Positions 1-9,359 of a DNA stretch of 64,000 nucleotides are shown here, piece after piece. How positions within the stretch are numbered: position 1 is the stretch's first letter; each line of letters begins with the position of its first letter. Both the position numbers and the translations under genes were made by a program. Source of the stretch: Mycolicibacterium peregrinum (GTDB lineage Bacteria; Actinomycetota; Actinomycetes; Mycobacteriales; Mycobacteriaceae); assembly GCF_001665625.1 (NCBI RefSeq), contig NZ_LZSY01000106.1, forward strand, positions 1 through 64,000, in the 5' to 3' direction. The notes under the pieces were generated by a model that saw nothing but the letters and a program-made list of their open reading frames with translations, had not been told where the DNA came from and ran no database searches.

Positions 1-1443
1 GCCACCCTTGAGTTTGATTGCGGTGAAGCCATATTCGCCGATGATCCGGCGGGCCTGCGTCACGATGCCGTCGGGGTGTTGGATGTCGGTCCAGCCGTTT
101 TCACCGGTCTGAAAGGTCTTGATCAGGTGGTGGGTTCGGCATTTGGGGCCGAGGTTGCCGGGATGGGTGGCTCCGGCGGGCCAAGGGGTGGCGTGGTCGA
201 GGTCGCAGTTGTGGGCTGATACCGCGCAGCCGGGGAACGTGCACACGAGGTCGCGCATCCGGACGAATGTGGCCAGTTTCGCCGAAGGGCGGTAGTTGGT
301 TTGGGTGGTGAGGTCGTCCGCGTTGGTGAGGTATTTGACGGTGGCGCCGGTTGCGATGAGTTCGGCGAGCAGGGGTGCGGGCACGATTCCGCCGCCGAGA
401 ATTACTGCAGGACCGCCCGTTACGGCTGGTGTGCGGTCAGCGCCGTAGTCGTTGAGGTTGGATTCACCGTGGATGCGTGGATCACGGGGTGGTTGTGCCG
501 GGGGTGCCGGTGTTTGTTCGCCGGGCTTGTCGGCACTGTCATCGTTGTCTTCACGGAGACTCACCTCGCTGTCCGCGGCATTGCCTGAGCCGCCGGCCTC
601 ATTGTTGTGAGTGTCGGTGGCTGACTGGGGCAGGGTTTGCGCGAGTAGGTGGATCATCACGGCGCGGGAGCGGGGGTCGACGCCGGTGGCTTGGCAGTCG
701 AGGTCGTTGCATTGACAGGTGAGGTGGTCGGCTCCGGCGCCGATGGCGCCCAGTGCGTCGGAGCGGCGTTGCCCGGTGGTGCGCGGGTCGTTGTCGCAGA
801 CTCCGCGGGCCATGGTGTTGAGTAGGTTTCTGAGCAGGGCGGCGTCGGTGGCCAGCAGCCGTCCCCAGATAGAGACGGTGCCGTTGGGATCGTCGGGGTC
901 GCCGAAGTGGATGTCGCGCTCGCGGGCGGCGGTGCGGGTTCTGCGCACGGCGGCGGGGTCGAATTTTTCCACCCAGACGTCGATGGCCTGTTCGGTTTTG
1001 GTGGCTGTCAGTGCACCGTAGGTGGTGGCGGCGCCGGCGAGGGCGGTGTCGACCAGTCGCAATGCGTCTTCGTCGTTGATGAGTTGGGTGCGCCAGGTGA
1101 TGGTGGAGACGACGGCGGTTGAGATGTCTCCGCGGGCGAAGACGGCGGCGACTTTGGGAAGCCGTTCGCGCAGGGCTTGGGCGATGCGCATTTGGGTGGA
1201 GGCAGCGCGACGGGTCAGGTTGCAGGCGGCGCTGATCGCGGCGGTAGCGGATTCCCAGCCGTCGATCACCCGGAAGGCGGTGATGTCGTCTTCGTCGTCG
1301 CAGTGGCGGGCCACGATCTCGGCGATGGTTGCCAGGCGTCCGGCGGATTCGATGGCTTCGGCGCGGGTGCGGTGCTCGAGGGCGTCGATCAGCGCGGCGT
1401 CGGTGGATTCACCGAGCGCCGACCGATCGAGTAATTCGAACAC
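1..1443 (-). CDS. DUF222/HNH endonuclease (13E12 type), 3' end runs off the window and is chimeric
   Basis: The minus-strand frame is open from a GTG at 1443 to the window edge. It was read by hand and encodes an N-terminal DUF222 domain beginning VFELLDRSALGES. A low-complexity linker follows, then an HNH domain with CTFPGC, the DHATPWPAG core and the HHLIKTF motif. Proteins of this type belong to the mycobacterial 13E12/REP family, whose members are repeated in genomes and whose cellular role is poorly defined. After the usual GWTDIQHPDGIVT stretch, where family members normally continue with W-T-x-P, the frame instead reads QARRIIGEYGFTAIKLKGG. That resembles the catalytic-lysine region of glucarate dehydratase-like enolases. 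The gene is therefore either a recombinant fusion or an assembly join. The frame closes with TGA eight codons before the GTG, so no longer start is available. Confidence 0.8.
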   Translation of the reverse strand, partial: MFELLDRSALGESTDAALIDALEHRTRAEAIESAGRLATIAEIVARHCDDEDDITAFRVIDGWESATAAISAACNLTRRAASTQMRIAQALRERLPKVAAVFARGDISTAVVSTITWRTQLINDEDALRLVDTALAGAATTYGALTATKTEQAIDVWVEKFDPAAVRRTRTAARERDIHFGDPDDPNGTVSIWGRLLATDAALLRNLLNTMARGVCDNDPRTTGQRRSDALGAIGAGADHLTCQCNDLDCQATGVDPRSRAVMIHLLAQTLPQSATDTHNNEAGGSGNAADSEVSLREDNDDSADKPGEQTPAPPAQPPRDPRIHGESNLNDYGADRTPAVTGGPAVILGGGIVPAPLLAELIATGATVKYLTNADDLTTQTNYRPSAKLATFVRMRDLVCTFPGCAVSAHNCDLDHATPWPAGATHPGNLGPKCRTHHLIKTFQTGENGWTDIQHPDGIVTQARRIIGEYGFTAIKLKGG

Positions 1444-1614
1444 ATGTTCGATAATACTCGTATATCAGCTGGTTGGCCATGTTTTTCGATTGTCGCTGAA
1501 CTGTCGCTCGCCAGGCGGGCAACGGCGTGCAATTAGTGCACCGCCAGGCCATCGCTGTCGTCCATTCATGCGGTTCAGGCATTGATGTAGGCCTACCGGC
1601 GATAGGCTGCACCG

Positions 1615-2541
1615 GTGTTCTCGCTGTCGAGGCTGTCGTGCTTCATCGCCGTCGCGGAGGAACTGCACTTCGGGCGGGCCGCCGAACGACTGCACATGAC
1701 ACAGCCGCCGCTGAGCCGCCAGATCCAGCAATTGGAGAGCGAACTCGGGGTGCATCTGATCGACCGCACCACTCGGTCGGTCACCCTCACGCCGGCTGGA
1801 GTGGCATTCCTGCCCGACGCGCGGCGCATCCTGCAATTGGCCGAAGGTGCGGCGCTCAACGTAAAGCGCGTTCCCGCAGGCGATCTCGGTACCGTGGTGA
1901 TCGGGTTCACTGCGGCGTCGGCGCACCCGGTGCTACCCAGGTTGTTCGAGGCCGCGCGGCAACAGATGCCCGACGTGAAACTCGATCTGCGCGAGATGGT
2001 CACCGCAGCTCAGATCGAGGCGCTGATGACCGGTGAACTGGATCTCGGGATGGCGCGGCCACCGCTCAAACGGCCCGGCCTGGTATCCCGGCCGCTGCTG
2101 CATGAACAGCTCATCGCCGCACTGCCGGCCGCGCATCCGCTGGTCGAGGTGCGCCGTCAGCTCACGCTCAACGATCTCGACGGCCAGGACATGGTGATGT
2201 ACTCACCGGTGCAGGCCCGGTACTTCAACGAGCTGCTGATCAGCACGTTCACGATCGCCGGCGCCACGCCCCGCTATGTCCAGTACGTCACCCAGGTGCA
2301 CACGATGCTTGTGCTGGTCCGCTCCGGGATCGGCATCGCGCTCGTGCCCGCATCCACGGCCACCCTGCATCCCGAGGGGGTGGTGTTCCGCTCGATCGGC
2401 GCGTTCCGGGAGCGTCCGGTCGAACTGGACGCCGTCTGGCGCGGGGACAGCACAAACCCTGCGCTGCTGCGGCTGCTGCGAGACGTCCTGCCACCGCGTG
2501 AGTGGACCACCGACGATCTCGTCGAGGATTTCGTCGGTTAG
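1615..2541 (+). CDS. LysR-family transcriptional regulator
   Basis: This 308-residue protein has the LysR winged helix at residues 4-63, with the hallmark FGRAAERLHMTQPPLSRQI recognition region. An effector-binding domain fills the rest, which is the normal length for the family. It starts at GTG. It lies divergent from the DUF222/HNH gene, with 171 bp between them, and its stop overlaps the convergent dehydrogenase gene by 4 bp. LysR proteins usually control a divergent or adjacent catabolic gene. The adjacent minus-strand gene ends in enolase-like sequence, so the ancestral partner may have been a sugar-acid dehydratase (inference). The ligand is unknown. Confidence 0.93.
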   Translation: MFSLSRLSCFIAVAEELHFGRAAERLHMTQPPLSRQIQQLESELGVHLIDRTTRSVTLTPAGVAFLPDARRILQLAEGAALNVKRVPAGDLGTVVIGFTAASAHPVLPRLFEAARQQMPDVKLDLREMVTAAQIEALMTGELDLGMARPPLKRPGLVSRPLLHEQLIAALPAAHPLVEVRRQLTLNDLDGQDMVMYSPVQARYFNELLISTFTIAGATPRYVQYVTQVHTMLVLVRSGIGIALVPASTATLHPEGVVFRSIGAFRERPVELDAVWRGDSTNPALLRLLRDVLPPREWTTDDLVEDFVG

Positions 2542-3518
2542 CTACGTGCGGCAGGAGCCGGCATGGGCACCGGCGTGACGAGCTCGCCGGACTCCAGGAA
2601 CTTGTCCAAGTTGGCCAGGGTCAGCGCCTCCATGGCGGCCCGGGTCTCGACGGTTCCACTTCCGACGTGGGGCAGCAGCACCACGGTGTCCAACGACAGC
2701 AACGCCTCGGGCACGTTCGGCTCGTCGGTGAACACGTCGAGTCCCGCACCTGCCAGCCTGCCTTCGCTCAGCGCCTCGACGAGGGCTTCCTCGTCCACGA
2801 CGCTGCCGCGGGCGATGTTGATCAGGTAGCCGTCGGGCCCGAGCGCGTCGAGCACATCCCGGTCGACCAGGTGCCGTGTCCCGCTGCCGCCGGCCGCGGC
2901 GACGATCAGGACGTCGACCTGCCGGGCGAGCCCGACGGCGGACTCCACGTAGGTATACGGGCAGCCCGCGACCTCACGCCGGTTGTGATAGCTGATCGTG
3001 CAACCGAACGCGACCAGCCGGGTGGCGATCGCCTGCCCGATGCGGCCGAGGCCGATGATGCCGACGCGGGCTCCCGAAACCTTGTGGGTCAGTGGATAAT
3101 TGCCTTCCGCCACCCAGCGGCCGGCCCGCAGATAGCGGTCGGCGGCCGAGAACTGCCGCATCGTGTCGATCAGCAATCCGACGGCAGTGTCGGCCACACA
3201 GTCACTGAGCACGTCGGGGGTGTTGCTGACCACGACGTTTCGCGCCGCGGCCGCCTCGATGTCCGTGGTGTCATAGCCGACCCCGAAGTTCACCACCGCG
3301 CCCAGATTGGGCAGCGCGGACATCAGTCCGGCGTCCACACCAGTGCGCCCCGAGGTCACCACCGCGGCGATCGTGGCACCGTGCTCGGCGAGGAATGTCG
3401 CGCGTTCAGGGCCGCCGGGCAAAACCTGGGCGTCGTAGCTGGTCCGCAGTGTCTCGGCGAGTGAAGGCTTGAGCGGACCCACCTGCAGGACGCGGCGGCT
3501 GGAATCGGATTCGGGCAC
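2538..3518 (-). CDS. D-isomer-specific 2-hydroxyacid dehydrogenase (glyoxylate/hydroxypyruvate reductase-like)
   Basis: The 326-residue cytoplasmic NAD(P)-dependent oxidoreductase has a Rossmann dinucleotide loop, GLGRIG, at residues 156-161. The family catalytic triad is visible as Arg237 (NIARGSVVDE), Glu266 (DVFTDEP) and His284 (LLPHVGS). Members interconvert 2-keto acids and D-2-hydroxy acids; this one looks most like glyoxylate/hydroxypyruvate reductases. The GTG start at 3518 has a GAGGAG ribosome-binding site about 6 nt upstream. It is convergent with the LysR gene and divergent from the ABC importer operon. A second family member lies at 12257-13216 at the far end of the same island, so both probably serve hydroxy-acid metabolism. 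The exact substrate cannot be read from sequence. Confidence 0.88.
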   Translation of the reverse strand: MPESDSSRRVLQVGPLKPSLAETLRTSYDAQVLPGGPERATFLAEHGATIAAVVTSGRTGVDAGLMSALPNLGAVVNFGVGYDTTDIEAAAARNVVVSNTPDVLSDCVADTAVGLLIDTMRQFSAADRYLRAGRWVAEGNYPLTHKVSGARVGIIGLGRIGQAIATRLVAFGCTISYHNRREVAGCPYTYVESAVGLARQVDVLIVAAAGGSGTRHLVDRDVLDALGPDGYLINIARGSVVDEEALVEALSEGRLAGAGLDVFTDEPNVPEALLSLDTVVLLPHVGSGTVETRAAMEALTLANLDKFLESGELVTPVPMPAPAARS

Positions 3519-3835
3519 ACGTACTCCTCGGTCGGGATGCAGCTACGGTAAGCCTGCGTGCAAATACCCGTCCAACACGGAAATAGCATGGGTTGATACG
3601 CAAGCTGCATAATTCCCCCCGCGGCATTGCTGCGGACGTATCGGTCAGCCCCATTTTTGGTCGGAACCCCAGTTCAGAACCGCTTTTAGGGTGACCTGAC
3701 CCACTTTCCAGCGTGTTCGATCAGCGTCATTTCTCCCGATTTCGGCGGGTTGACGGGCGGAGTGGGCCGTTCTTAGCGTGTGTCTGCGGTCACAACCAGC
3801 ATCTACATACGTGGACATCACACCCTGGAGGATCC
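3519..3835. other. Intergenic region between divergent dehydrogenase and importer operon
   Basis: These 317 bp separate two divergent transcription units and must hold both promoters. I found no convincing open frame and no strong inverted repeat. A GGAGG ribosome-binding site at its right end (about 3827-3831) serves the solute-binding protein. Confidence 0.6.
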
Positions 3836-5389
3836 ATGAGGCGAGTTCTCGCCGCTCCGGCAGTCGCTCTGGCCGCCTGCGCGCTCACCGCGGGGTGCAC
3901 CGTCGCCAACACCGCGCACGGCGGCTACGACCCGGACACCTTGCGGATCGTCATCTCCCAGGAGCCGCCGACGCTGGAACCCTGCGAGAGCTCGCTGACC
4001 TCGACCGGCATCGTGGTGCGGTCCAACATCACCGAACCGCTCATCGAGCGCGATCCCGATACCGGCGACCTGCAGCCGCTGCTGTCCACCGCATGGCGCC
4101 AAACCGCGCCCAACCAATGGGCTTTCGACATCCGCAAAGGCGTCACCTTCTCCGACGGTGCGCCCTTCACCGCCAAGGATGCGGCCTTCTCGATCGATCG
4201 CGCGGTCAACTCCGATCTGCAGTGCAACGTCGACGGCTATGTGTTCGGCGACGACAAGCTCGACGTCAGAGCATCTGGCGACAACACGGTCGTCATCGGC
4301 ACACCGAAGCCGGATCCGATTCTGCCGCTGCGGATCTCGTTCGTGGAGATCGTGCCGTCAGGAACCAGCACCACCGAGAAGGTGCGCGAGCCCATCGGCA
4401 CCGGCCCGTATGCCATCGCCGACTGGGAGTACGGCCAGAAACTGCTGCTCAAGCGCAACGACCGCTACTGGGGTGCCAAGCCGGCCTTCGCCCGCGCCGA
4501 ATACCAGTGGCGCAGCGAGGGCAGCGTGCGCGCCGCCATGATCACCAACGACGAGGCCGACATCGCCACCTCTCTCGGCCCCGAGGACGGCGCCGGCGAC
4601 CGTGGAGTTCCGTTCCAGAACAACGAGACCACCGCGCTGCGCATGCAGGCGGGAGAAGCGCCGCTCGACGACATCCGGGTCCGGCAGGCCATCAACTACT
4701 CCGTCAACCGGACCGGCATCGTCAGAGCTCTGTTCCGAGGACTCGGGGAGCCGGCCTCCCAGCTGATCCCGTCGGGTGTCGTCGGGTACAACGACCAACT
4801 GCCGCTGTGGCCCCACGATCTCGACAAGGCCAAGGCGCTCATCGCCGAGGCAAAGGCGGACGGGGTACCCGTGGACCGCCAGATCCGGCTGATCGGCCGC
4901 ACCGCTCAGTTCCCGAAGATCTCCGAGACCATCGAGGTGCTGCAGAGTGAATTCGCCGAGATCGGTCTCAACGTCAAGATCGAGATGATGGACACCGCAG
5001 GCCAATTGCAGTACCAACTGCGCCCGTTCCCCGCGGACACCGGGCCCTACCTGCTGATGATCATGCACGGCAACCAGGCGGGCGATGCCGCCTTCACCAT
5101 GGACCAGTACATGCTCTCCGAGGGGCCGCAGAGCGCCTACGGCACACCGGAATTCGACGGCAAGATCCGCGCCGCCGAAGCCCTTACCGGCCAGGCCCGC
5201 CAGGACGCGTTCGCCAAACTGTTCGCCGAAGAGCCGCAGCAGATCATGCAGTTCGCCTACATCGCCCACATGAAAGGCATTCTCGGCAAGTCCCCGCGCG
5301 TGGACTACACGCCCAACTCCGCCACCGGCGACGAGATGCGGCTTTCGGAGATGACGCCCGCCGCGACCGACCGTACCGACAGGAGCTGA
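3836..5389 (+). CDS. ABC transporter solute-binding lipoprotein, SBP family 5 (DppA/OppA type)
   Basis: The ATG at 3836 was chosen because GGAGG precedes it and it opens directly on a lipoprotein signal: MRRVLAAPAV, then an LTAGC lipobox with Cys21. The mature part has the family-5 pattern, with RSNITEPLIERDPDTG, TFSDGAPFTAKDAAFSIDR and GTGPYAIADWE. The predicted 517 residues fit peptide-type binding proteins. It should be anchored outside the membrane and deliver ligand to the permeases encoded directly downstream. Family-5 proteins bind peptides, but also opines, nickel and some sugar acids. The downstream glucarate dehydratase hints at an acidic sugar ligand (inference). It is the first gene of a run of co-directional genes reaching 13216. 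Confidence 0.92.
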   Translation: MRRVLAAPAVALAACALTAGCTVANTAHGGYDPDTLRIVISQEPPTLEPCESSLTSTGIVVRSNITEPLIERDPDTGDLQPLLSTAWRQTAPNQWAFDIRKGVTFSDGAPFTAKDAAFSIDRAVNSDLQCNVDGYVFGDDKLDVRASGDNTVVIGTPKPDPILPLRISFVEIVPSGTSTTEKVREPIGTGPYAIADWEYGQKLLLKRNDRYWGAKPAFARAEYQWRSEGSVRAAMITNDEADIATSLGPEDGAGDRGVPFQNNETTALRMQAGEAPLDDIRVRQAINYSVNRTGIVRALFRGLGEPASQLIPSGVVGYNDQLPLWPHDLDKAKALIAEAKADGVPVDRQIRLIGRTAQFPKISETIEVLQSEFAEIGLNVKIEMMDTAGQLQYQLRPFPADTGPYLLMIMHGNQAGDAAFTMDQYMLSEGPQSAYGTPEFDGKIRAAEALTGQARQDAFAKLFAEEPQQIMQFAYIAHMKGILGKSPRVDYTPNSATGDEMRLSEMTPAATDRTDRS

Positions 5390-5394
5390 GCCCG

Positions 5395-6324
5395 ATGTTC
5401 CCCTTCCTCCGTCGCCGGATGTACACCAGCACCATTCCGTTGATCGTCGTGCTGCTCGGCGTGTTCCTGCTCGCCCGGCTCACCGGCGATCCGACCAACC
5501 TGTACCTGCCCGAGTCCGCCACCGCCGACCAGCGCGCAGCGTTCGCCCACCAGCACGGGTTCGATCAGCCGTTGTTCACCCAGTTGGTGGACTACTTCAA
5601 GGGCGTGATCCACCTCGACTTCGGAACCTCTTTGCGCACAGGAGAATCCGCGTCGGCGATGGCGCTGCGGGCGTTCCCGGCCACGCTGCAACTGGCCTTC
5701 GTCACCATGCTCCTGGCGATCATCGGCGCGGTCATCGTCGGCTGCTGGGCTGCCTACCGGCCCAACTCACTGGCCGACCGGTTCTCCAGCCTGCTGTCGA
5801 TGACCGCGGCCAGCATTCCCGATTTCTGGTTCGCCATCACCGGGGTGTGGCTGTTCTCCGTGCTGATGGGATGGCTGCCCACCTCGGGTACCGACGACGG
5901 CATGCTGTCCTGGATCCTGCCGATCGCCACCCTGATGATCCGTCCCCTCGGCGTGCTCACCCAGGTGGTCCGAGGCGCCATGGTCTCGGCACTTTCGGCG
6001 CCCTACATCCGGCTGGCCCGGAGCAAGGGTGCCGGCGATCTCCGGGTGGTCAGCCACCACGCGCTGCGCAACGCCGCCGCACCCGCGCTGACGGTGGCGG
6101 GCGATCTCGCGGTCGGGCTGATCAACGGCGCTGTGGTGGTGGAGGCCATCTTCGGCTGGCCCGGCATCGGCAAGCTCATGATCGACGCGATCCTGCAGCG
6201 CGACTTCGCGGTCCTGCAGGCGGCCGTCCTGCTCACGGCGGTGAGCATCTTCGTGCTGAACATCATCATCGACGCCTGCTACGCGCTGCTGGACGCACGC
6301 GTACGGGAACCGGCAAAGGTCTAG
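5395..6324 (+). CDS. ABC transporter permease, DppB type
   Basis: The 309-residue integral membrane protein opens with an FLRRRMYTSTIPLIVVLLGVF helix typical of DppB/OppB. It carries the conserved cytoplasmic coupling segment (RLARSKGAGDLRVVSHHALRNA), with about six membrane spans. It forms half of the membrane channel of the importer. It begins 5 nt after the solute-binding gene stop and is followed by its DppC partner. Confidence 0.92.
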   Translation: MFPFLRRRMYTSTIPLIVVLLGVFLLARLTGDPTNLYLPESATADQRAAFAHQHGFDQPLFTQLVDYFKGVIHLDFGTSLRTGESASAMALRAFPATLQLAFVTMLLAIIGAVIVGCWAAYRPNSLADRFSSLLSMTAASIPDFWFAITGVWLFSVLMGWLPTSGTDDGMLSWILPIATLMIRPLGVLTQVVRGAMVSALSAPYIRLARSKGAGDLRVVSHHALRNAAAPALTVAGDLAVGLINGAVVVEAIFGWPGIGKLMIDAILQRDFAVLQAAVLLTAVSIFVLNIIIDACYALLDARVREPAKV

Positions 6325-6335
6325 GGGTACGCATC

Positions 6336-7322
6336 GTGAGCACGCAAATCGACCTGGTACCAGTCAAACCCACCACCGCGATCGTCGGCGAACCGGAGGC
6401 CGAACCGACGCGGAGGCGCTCGGTGTGGCTCCGGTTGCTGGTCAACGACCGGGTGGCCGCCGCGGCTGCCGTGGTGCTCGGCCTGGTGGCCCTCACCGCG
6501 GTGTTCGGGCCCATGCTGGTCGGCAACCTCGCCACCCATATCGACCTGGACAACTCGAATCAGGCGCCGTTCACCCTCGCTCACGGCTGGGCCAACGTGC
6601 TCGGCACCGACCCGCTGGGACGCAGCATGCTGGCCCGGCTGATCGTCGCTTGCCGCACCACATTGTCGGTGGCCATCCCGGCCGTGGTGATCTCGGCGGT
6701 CGTCGGTTCGCTGATCGGGATGTGGGCCGGCTATTACCGCGGCTGGCGGGAAACGCTGGCCATGCGGGTGGCCGACGTCATCATGAGCTTCCCTTCGCTG
6801 TTGCTGGCCGTGGTGGTTCTCTACGTGTTCTCTCCCAGCGCGGCCAATATCGTTGCGGTGCTGGCGATCACCCGCATCCCGGTGTACCTGCGCACGGCTC
6901 GCGCCGAGTCGGCCGAACTGTCCAGCCGGGTGTTCGTCGACGCGGCCCGCACGTTCGGGGCCAGCGGACGTTCCATCATCGTGCGGCATGTGGTGCCGAT
7001 CGTTCTGCCCACCCTGCTGACCGTGGCCACTCTGGACTTCTGCTACGTCATGTTGGCCGAATCCTCGCTCAGCTTCCTGGGTATCGGCATCCAGCCGCCG
7101 GATGTCAGCTGGGGCCTGATGGTTTCGCAGGGCCGCACGTACCTTCACACCGCATGGTGGCTCTCGTTCTTCCCCGGGCTGGCCATCGTCATCACCACGG
7201 TCTCGGCCACCATCCTGGCCGCCTGGGCCCGGATCGCGACTGATCCCGGCCAGCGCTGGCGGCTCACAGTCCCGCAGAAACGACTGTCCCGCTTCACCAA
7301 GTCCGGAAAGGCCCTCGGATGA
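6336..7322 (+). CDS. ABC transporter permease, DppC type
   Basis: The frame is open far upstream, but the GTG at 6336, 11 nt after the DppB stop, gives the natural N-terminus: a short cytoplasmic tail, then the first membrane helix. The 328-residue protein has the DppC hallmarks: an early LGTDPLGRSMLARLI loop, the EAA coupling segment DAARTFGASGRSIIVRHVVP, and SFLGIGIQPPDVSWG. It pairs with the preceding permease in the inner membrane. Its stop overlaps the following ATPase start (ATGA), which suggests translational coupling. Confidence 0.92.
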   Translation: MSTQIDLVPVKPTTAIVGEPEAEPTRRRSVWLRLLVNDRVAAAAAVVLGLVALTAVFGPMLVGNLATHIDLDNSNQAPFTLAHGWANVLGTDPLGRSMLARLIVACRTTLSVAIPAVVISAVVGSLIGMWAGYYRGWRETLAMRVADVIMSFPSLLLAVVVLYVFSPSAANIVAVLAITRIPVYLRTARAESAELSSRVFVDAARTFGASGRSIIVRHVVPIVLPTLLTVATLDFCYVMLAESSLSFLGIGIQPPDVSWGLMVSQGRTYLHTAWWLSFFPGLAIVITTVSATILAAWARIATDPGQRWRLTVPQKRLSRFTKSGKALG

Positions 7323-8377
7323 CCTCCCAGTCGAGAAGCAGTGTCATGGAACAGCCGACCAGGTCCGAGCACGCCGACAGAGATCCCGCACTGGTGGTGG
7401 ACGGGCTCACCGTCGACATCCGCACCATCACCGGAACGGTGCGCGCCGTCGACCATGTCAGCTTCGCGGCGCACCGCGGTCAGACCCTGGCCCTGCTGGG
7501 TGAATCAGGTTGCGGCAAATCGATGACCGCCACCGCGCTGGTCGGGCTGCTCGAGCCGGTCGCGGAGGTGGTCGACGGTACCGCGACGCTGGCCGACGTG
7601 GACATCCTCGCCGCCGACCGCAAGACCCGCCGCAAACTGGCCGGACCCGAGTTGGCCATCGTGTTCCAGGATGCGCTCACCGCACTCAACCCGCTCTACA
7701 CCGTCGGCACGCAGTTGGCCGAGCCGTTCCGCATCCACCACGGGATGAATGCCAAGGACGCCAAGCGCAAAGCGGTGGAACTGATGGCGCGGGTGGGTAT
7801 CCCGCAACCGGAGGAGCGGATGAAGTCCTATCCGCACCAGTTCTCCGGCGGGATGAGGCAGCGGCTGCTGATCGCGATGGCTGTCGCGTTGAACCCGCGG
7901 GTGCTGATCGCCGACGAACCGACCACCGCACTCGACGTCACCGTGCAGGCACAGATCATGGCGCTGCTCAAGAGCCTGCGCACCGAGTACGACATGGCCG
8001 TCGTCCTGATCACCCACGACCTGGCGCTGGTGGCAGAGGAAGCCGATAGCGTCGCGGTCATGTACGCCGGCCAGGTTGTCGAAACCGGACCGGTGGCAGA
8101 GGTTTTCGCCAACCCCAGGCACCCCTACACCAAGGGGCTGCTCGACTCCGTCCCGGTGAGCGCGGTCCGCGGCGAGACCCTCAAGTCCATCGGCGGTGCC
8201 CCGCCCGATCTGCACTCGATCCCGGCCGGCTGTGTCTACCAGGACCGCTGCCCGTTGGCCCGGGACATCTGCGTGACCAACAGGCCCGCGCTCGAGGGCG
8301 GCAGCCGGCGTAGCGCCTGCCACTTCGCCGATGAGGTTGAGGCCGGCACCCGAGAAGGAGAAGCAGCAGATGTCTGA
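7319..8377 (+). CDS. ABC transporter ATPase, DppD/OppD type
   Basis: The 352-residue cytoplasmic ATPase has Walker A GESGCGKS, signature FSGGMRQR, Walker B VLIADEPTTALD and the His-switch LITHDLALV. The C-terminal cysteine-rich oligopeptide extension (CVYQDRCPLARDIC) is typical of the peptide-importer ATPases and in some homologues binds an Fe-S cluster. It overlaps the permease upstream by 4 nt and the second ATPase downstream by 8 nt. It powers the importer together with the next gene product. Confidence 0.93.
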   Translation: MTSQSRSSVMEQPTRSEHADRDPALVVDGLTVDIRTITGTVRAVDHVSFAAHRGQTLALLGESGCGKSMTATALVGLLEPVAEVVDGTATLADVDILAADRKTRRKLAGPELAIVFQDALTALNPLYTVGTQLAEPFRIHHGMNAKDAKRKAVELMARVGIPQPEERMKSYPHQFSGGMRQRLLIAMAVALNPRVLIADEPTTALDVTVQAQIMALLKSLRTEYDMAVVLITHDLALVAEEADSVAVMYAGQVVETGPVAEVFANPRHPYTKGLLDSVPVSAVRGETLKSIGGAPPDLHSIPAGCVYQDRCPLARDICVTNRPALEGGSRRSACHFADEVEAGTREGEAADV

Positions 8378-9359
8378 AAACCTGCTCACGGTCCGTGATC
8401 TGCGCAAGTCGTTCCGGGTGGGCAAGAAACAACTCGCCGCGCTTGACGGCATCAACCTCGACCTGGGACGTGGTGAAACACTCGGCCTGGTCGGCGAATC
8501 CGGGTGCGGCAAGTCCACCCTGGCGCGGACCCTGATGATGCTCGAGCGCCCGGATTCGGGCAGCGTGACCTTCGACGGCATCGACCCATTCCGCCTGCGG
8601 GGCGCCGACCTGCTGAAGTTCCGGCGCCGAGTCCAGATGGTGTTCCAGGATCCCTACGCGTCGCTCAACTCCCGCATGACCGCGGGCGACATCATCGCCG
8701 AGCCCTGGCGCACCCATAAGACCCTGCACCCGAACCGCAAGGACCGGGAGATGCGGGTGCGAGGCCTGCTCGACATGGTCGGCCTGGGCGCCAAGGCAGC
8801 GGGCAAGTACCCGCAGGAGTTCTCCGGCGGACAACGGCAACGCATCGGTATCGCACGGGCATTGGCGCTCAACCCCGACGTCATCATCTGCGACGAACCG
8901 GTATCGGCACTCGACCTCTCGGTCCAGGCCCAGGTGCTCAACCTGCTCAACGATCTGCAGCAGGAACTCGGTATCTCCTACATCTTCATCTCGCACGACC
9001 TGTCGGTGGTCCGCCACGTCGCCGACCGCGTCACGGTGATGTACCTGGGCCACATGATCGAGAGCGGCCGCACCGAGGACGTCTACCAGAATCCTCGGCA
9101 CCCCTACACCGCGGCCCTGATGTCGGCGGCACCGAAACTCGATGCGGCCCAGCGCAACAACCGGATCCTGCTGAAGGGCGAGGTGCCGTCACCGCTGAAT
9201 CCGCCGTCGGGCTGCCGGTTCCGGACCCGGTGTCCGAAGGCCACCGAGATCTGCGCGGCGCAGGCGCCGACGGCTACCGCTGCCCCGGACGTCGACGGTC
9301 ATATATCCGAATGCCATCACCCGTTGGAACCGGCGGTGCCGGTTTCGGTGCCGGCGTGA
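8370..9359 (+). CDS. ABC transporter ATPase, DppF/OppF type
   Basis: The ATG at 8370, after a GAGAAGGAG ribosome-binding site, gives a 329-residue protein beginning MSENLLTV. Walker A GESGCGKSTL, signature FSGGQRQR, Walker B VIICDEPVSALDLS and switch FISHDLSVV are intact, with the C-terminal oligopeptide extension CRFRTRCPKATEIC. It is the second nucleotide-binding subunit of the importer. The TauE-like gene starts inside its stop codon through a GTGA overlap. Confidence 0.93.
   Translation: MSENLLTVRDLRKSFRVGKKQLAALDGINLDLGRGETLGLVGESGCGKSTLARTLMMLERPDSGSVTFDGIDPFRLRGADLLKFRRRVQMVFQDPYASLNSRMTAGDIIAEPWRTHKTLHPNRKDREMRVRGLLDMVGLGAKAAGKYPQEFSGGQRQRIGIARALALNPDVIICDEPVSALDLSVQAQVLNLLNDLQQELGISYIFISHDLSVVRHVADRVTVMYLGHMIESGRTEDVYQNPRHPYTAALMSAAPKLDAAQRNNRILLKGEVPSPLNPPSGCRFRTRCPKATEICAAQAPTATAAPDVDGHISECHHPLEPAVPVSVPA

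Noticed and set aside
2502..3464. Long plus-strand open frame opposite the hydroxyacid dehydrogenase
   Set aside because: It is antisense to a gene with complete catalytic motifs and its own product has no recognisable domain; high GC produces such frames.
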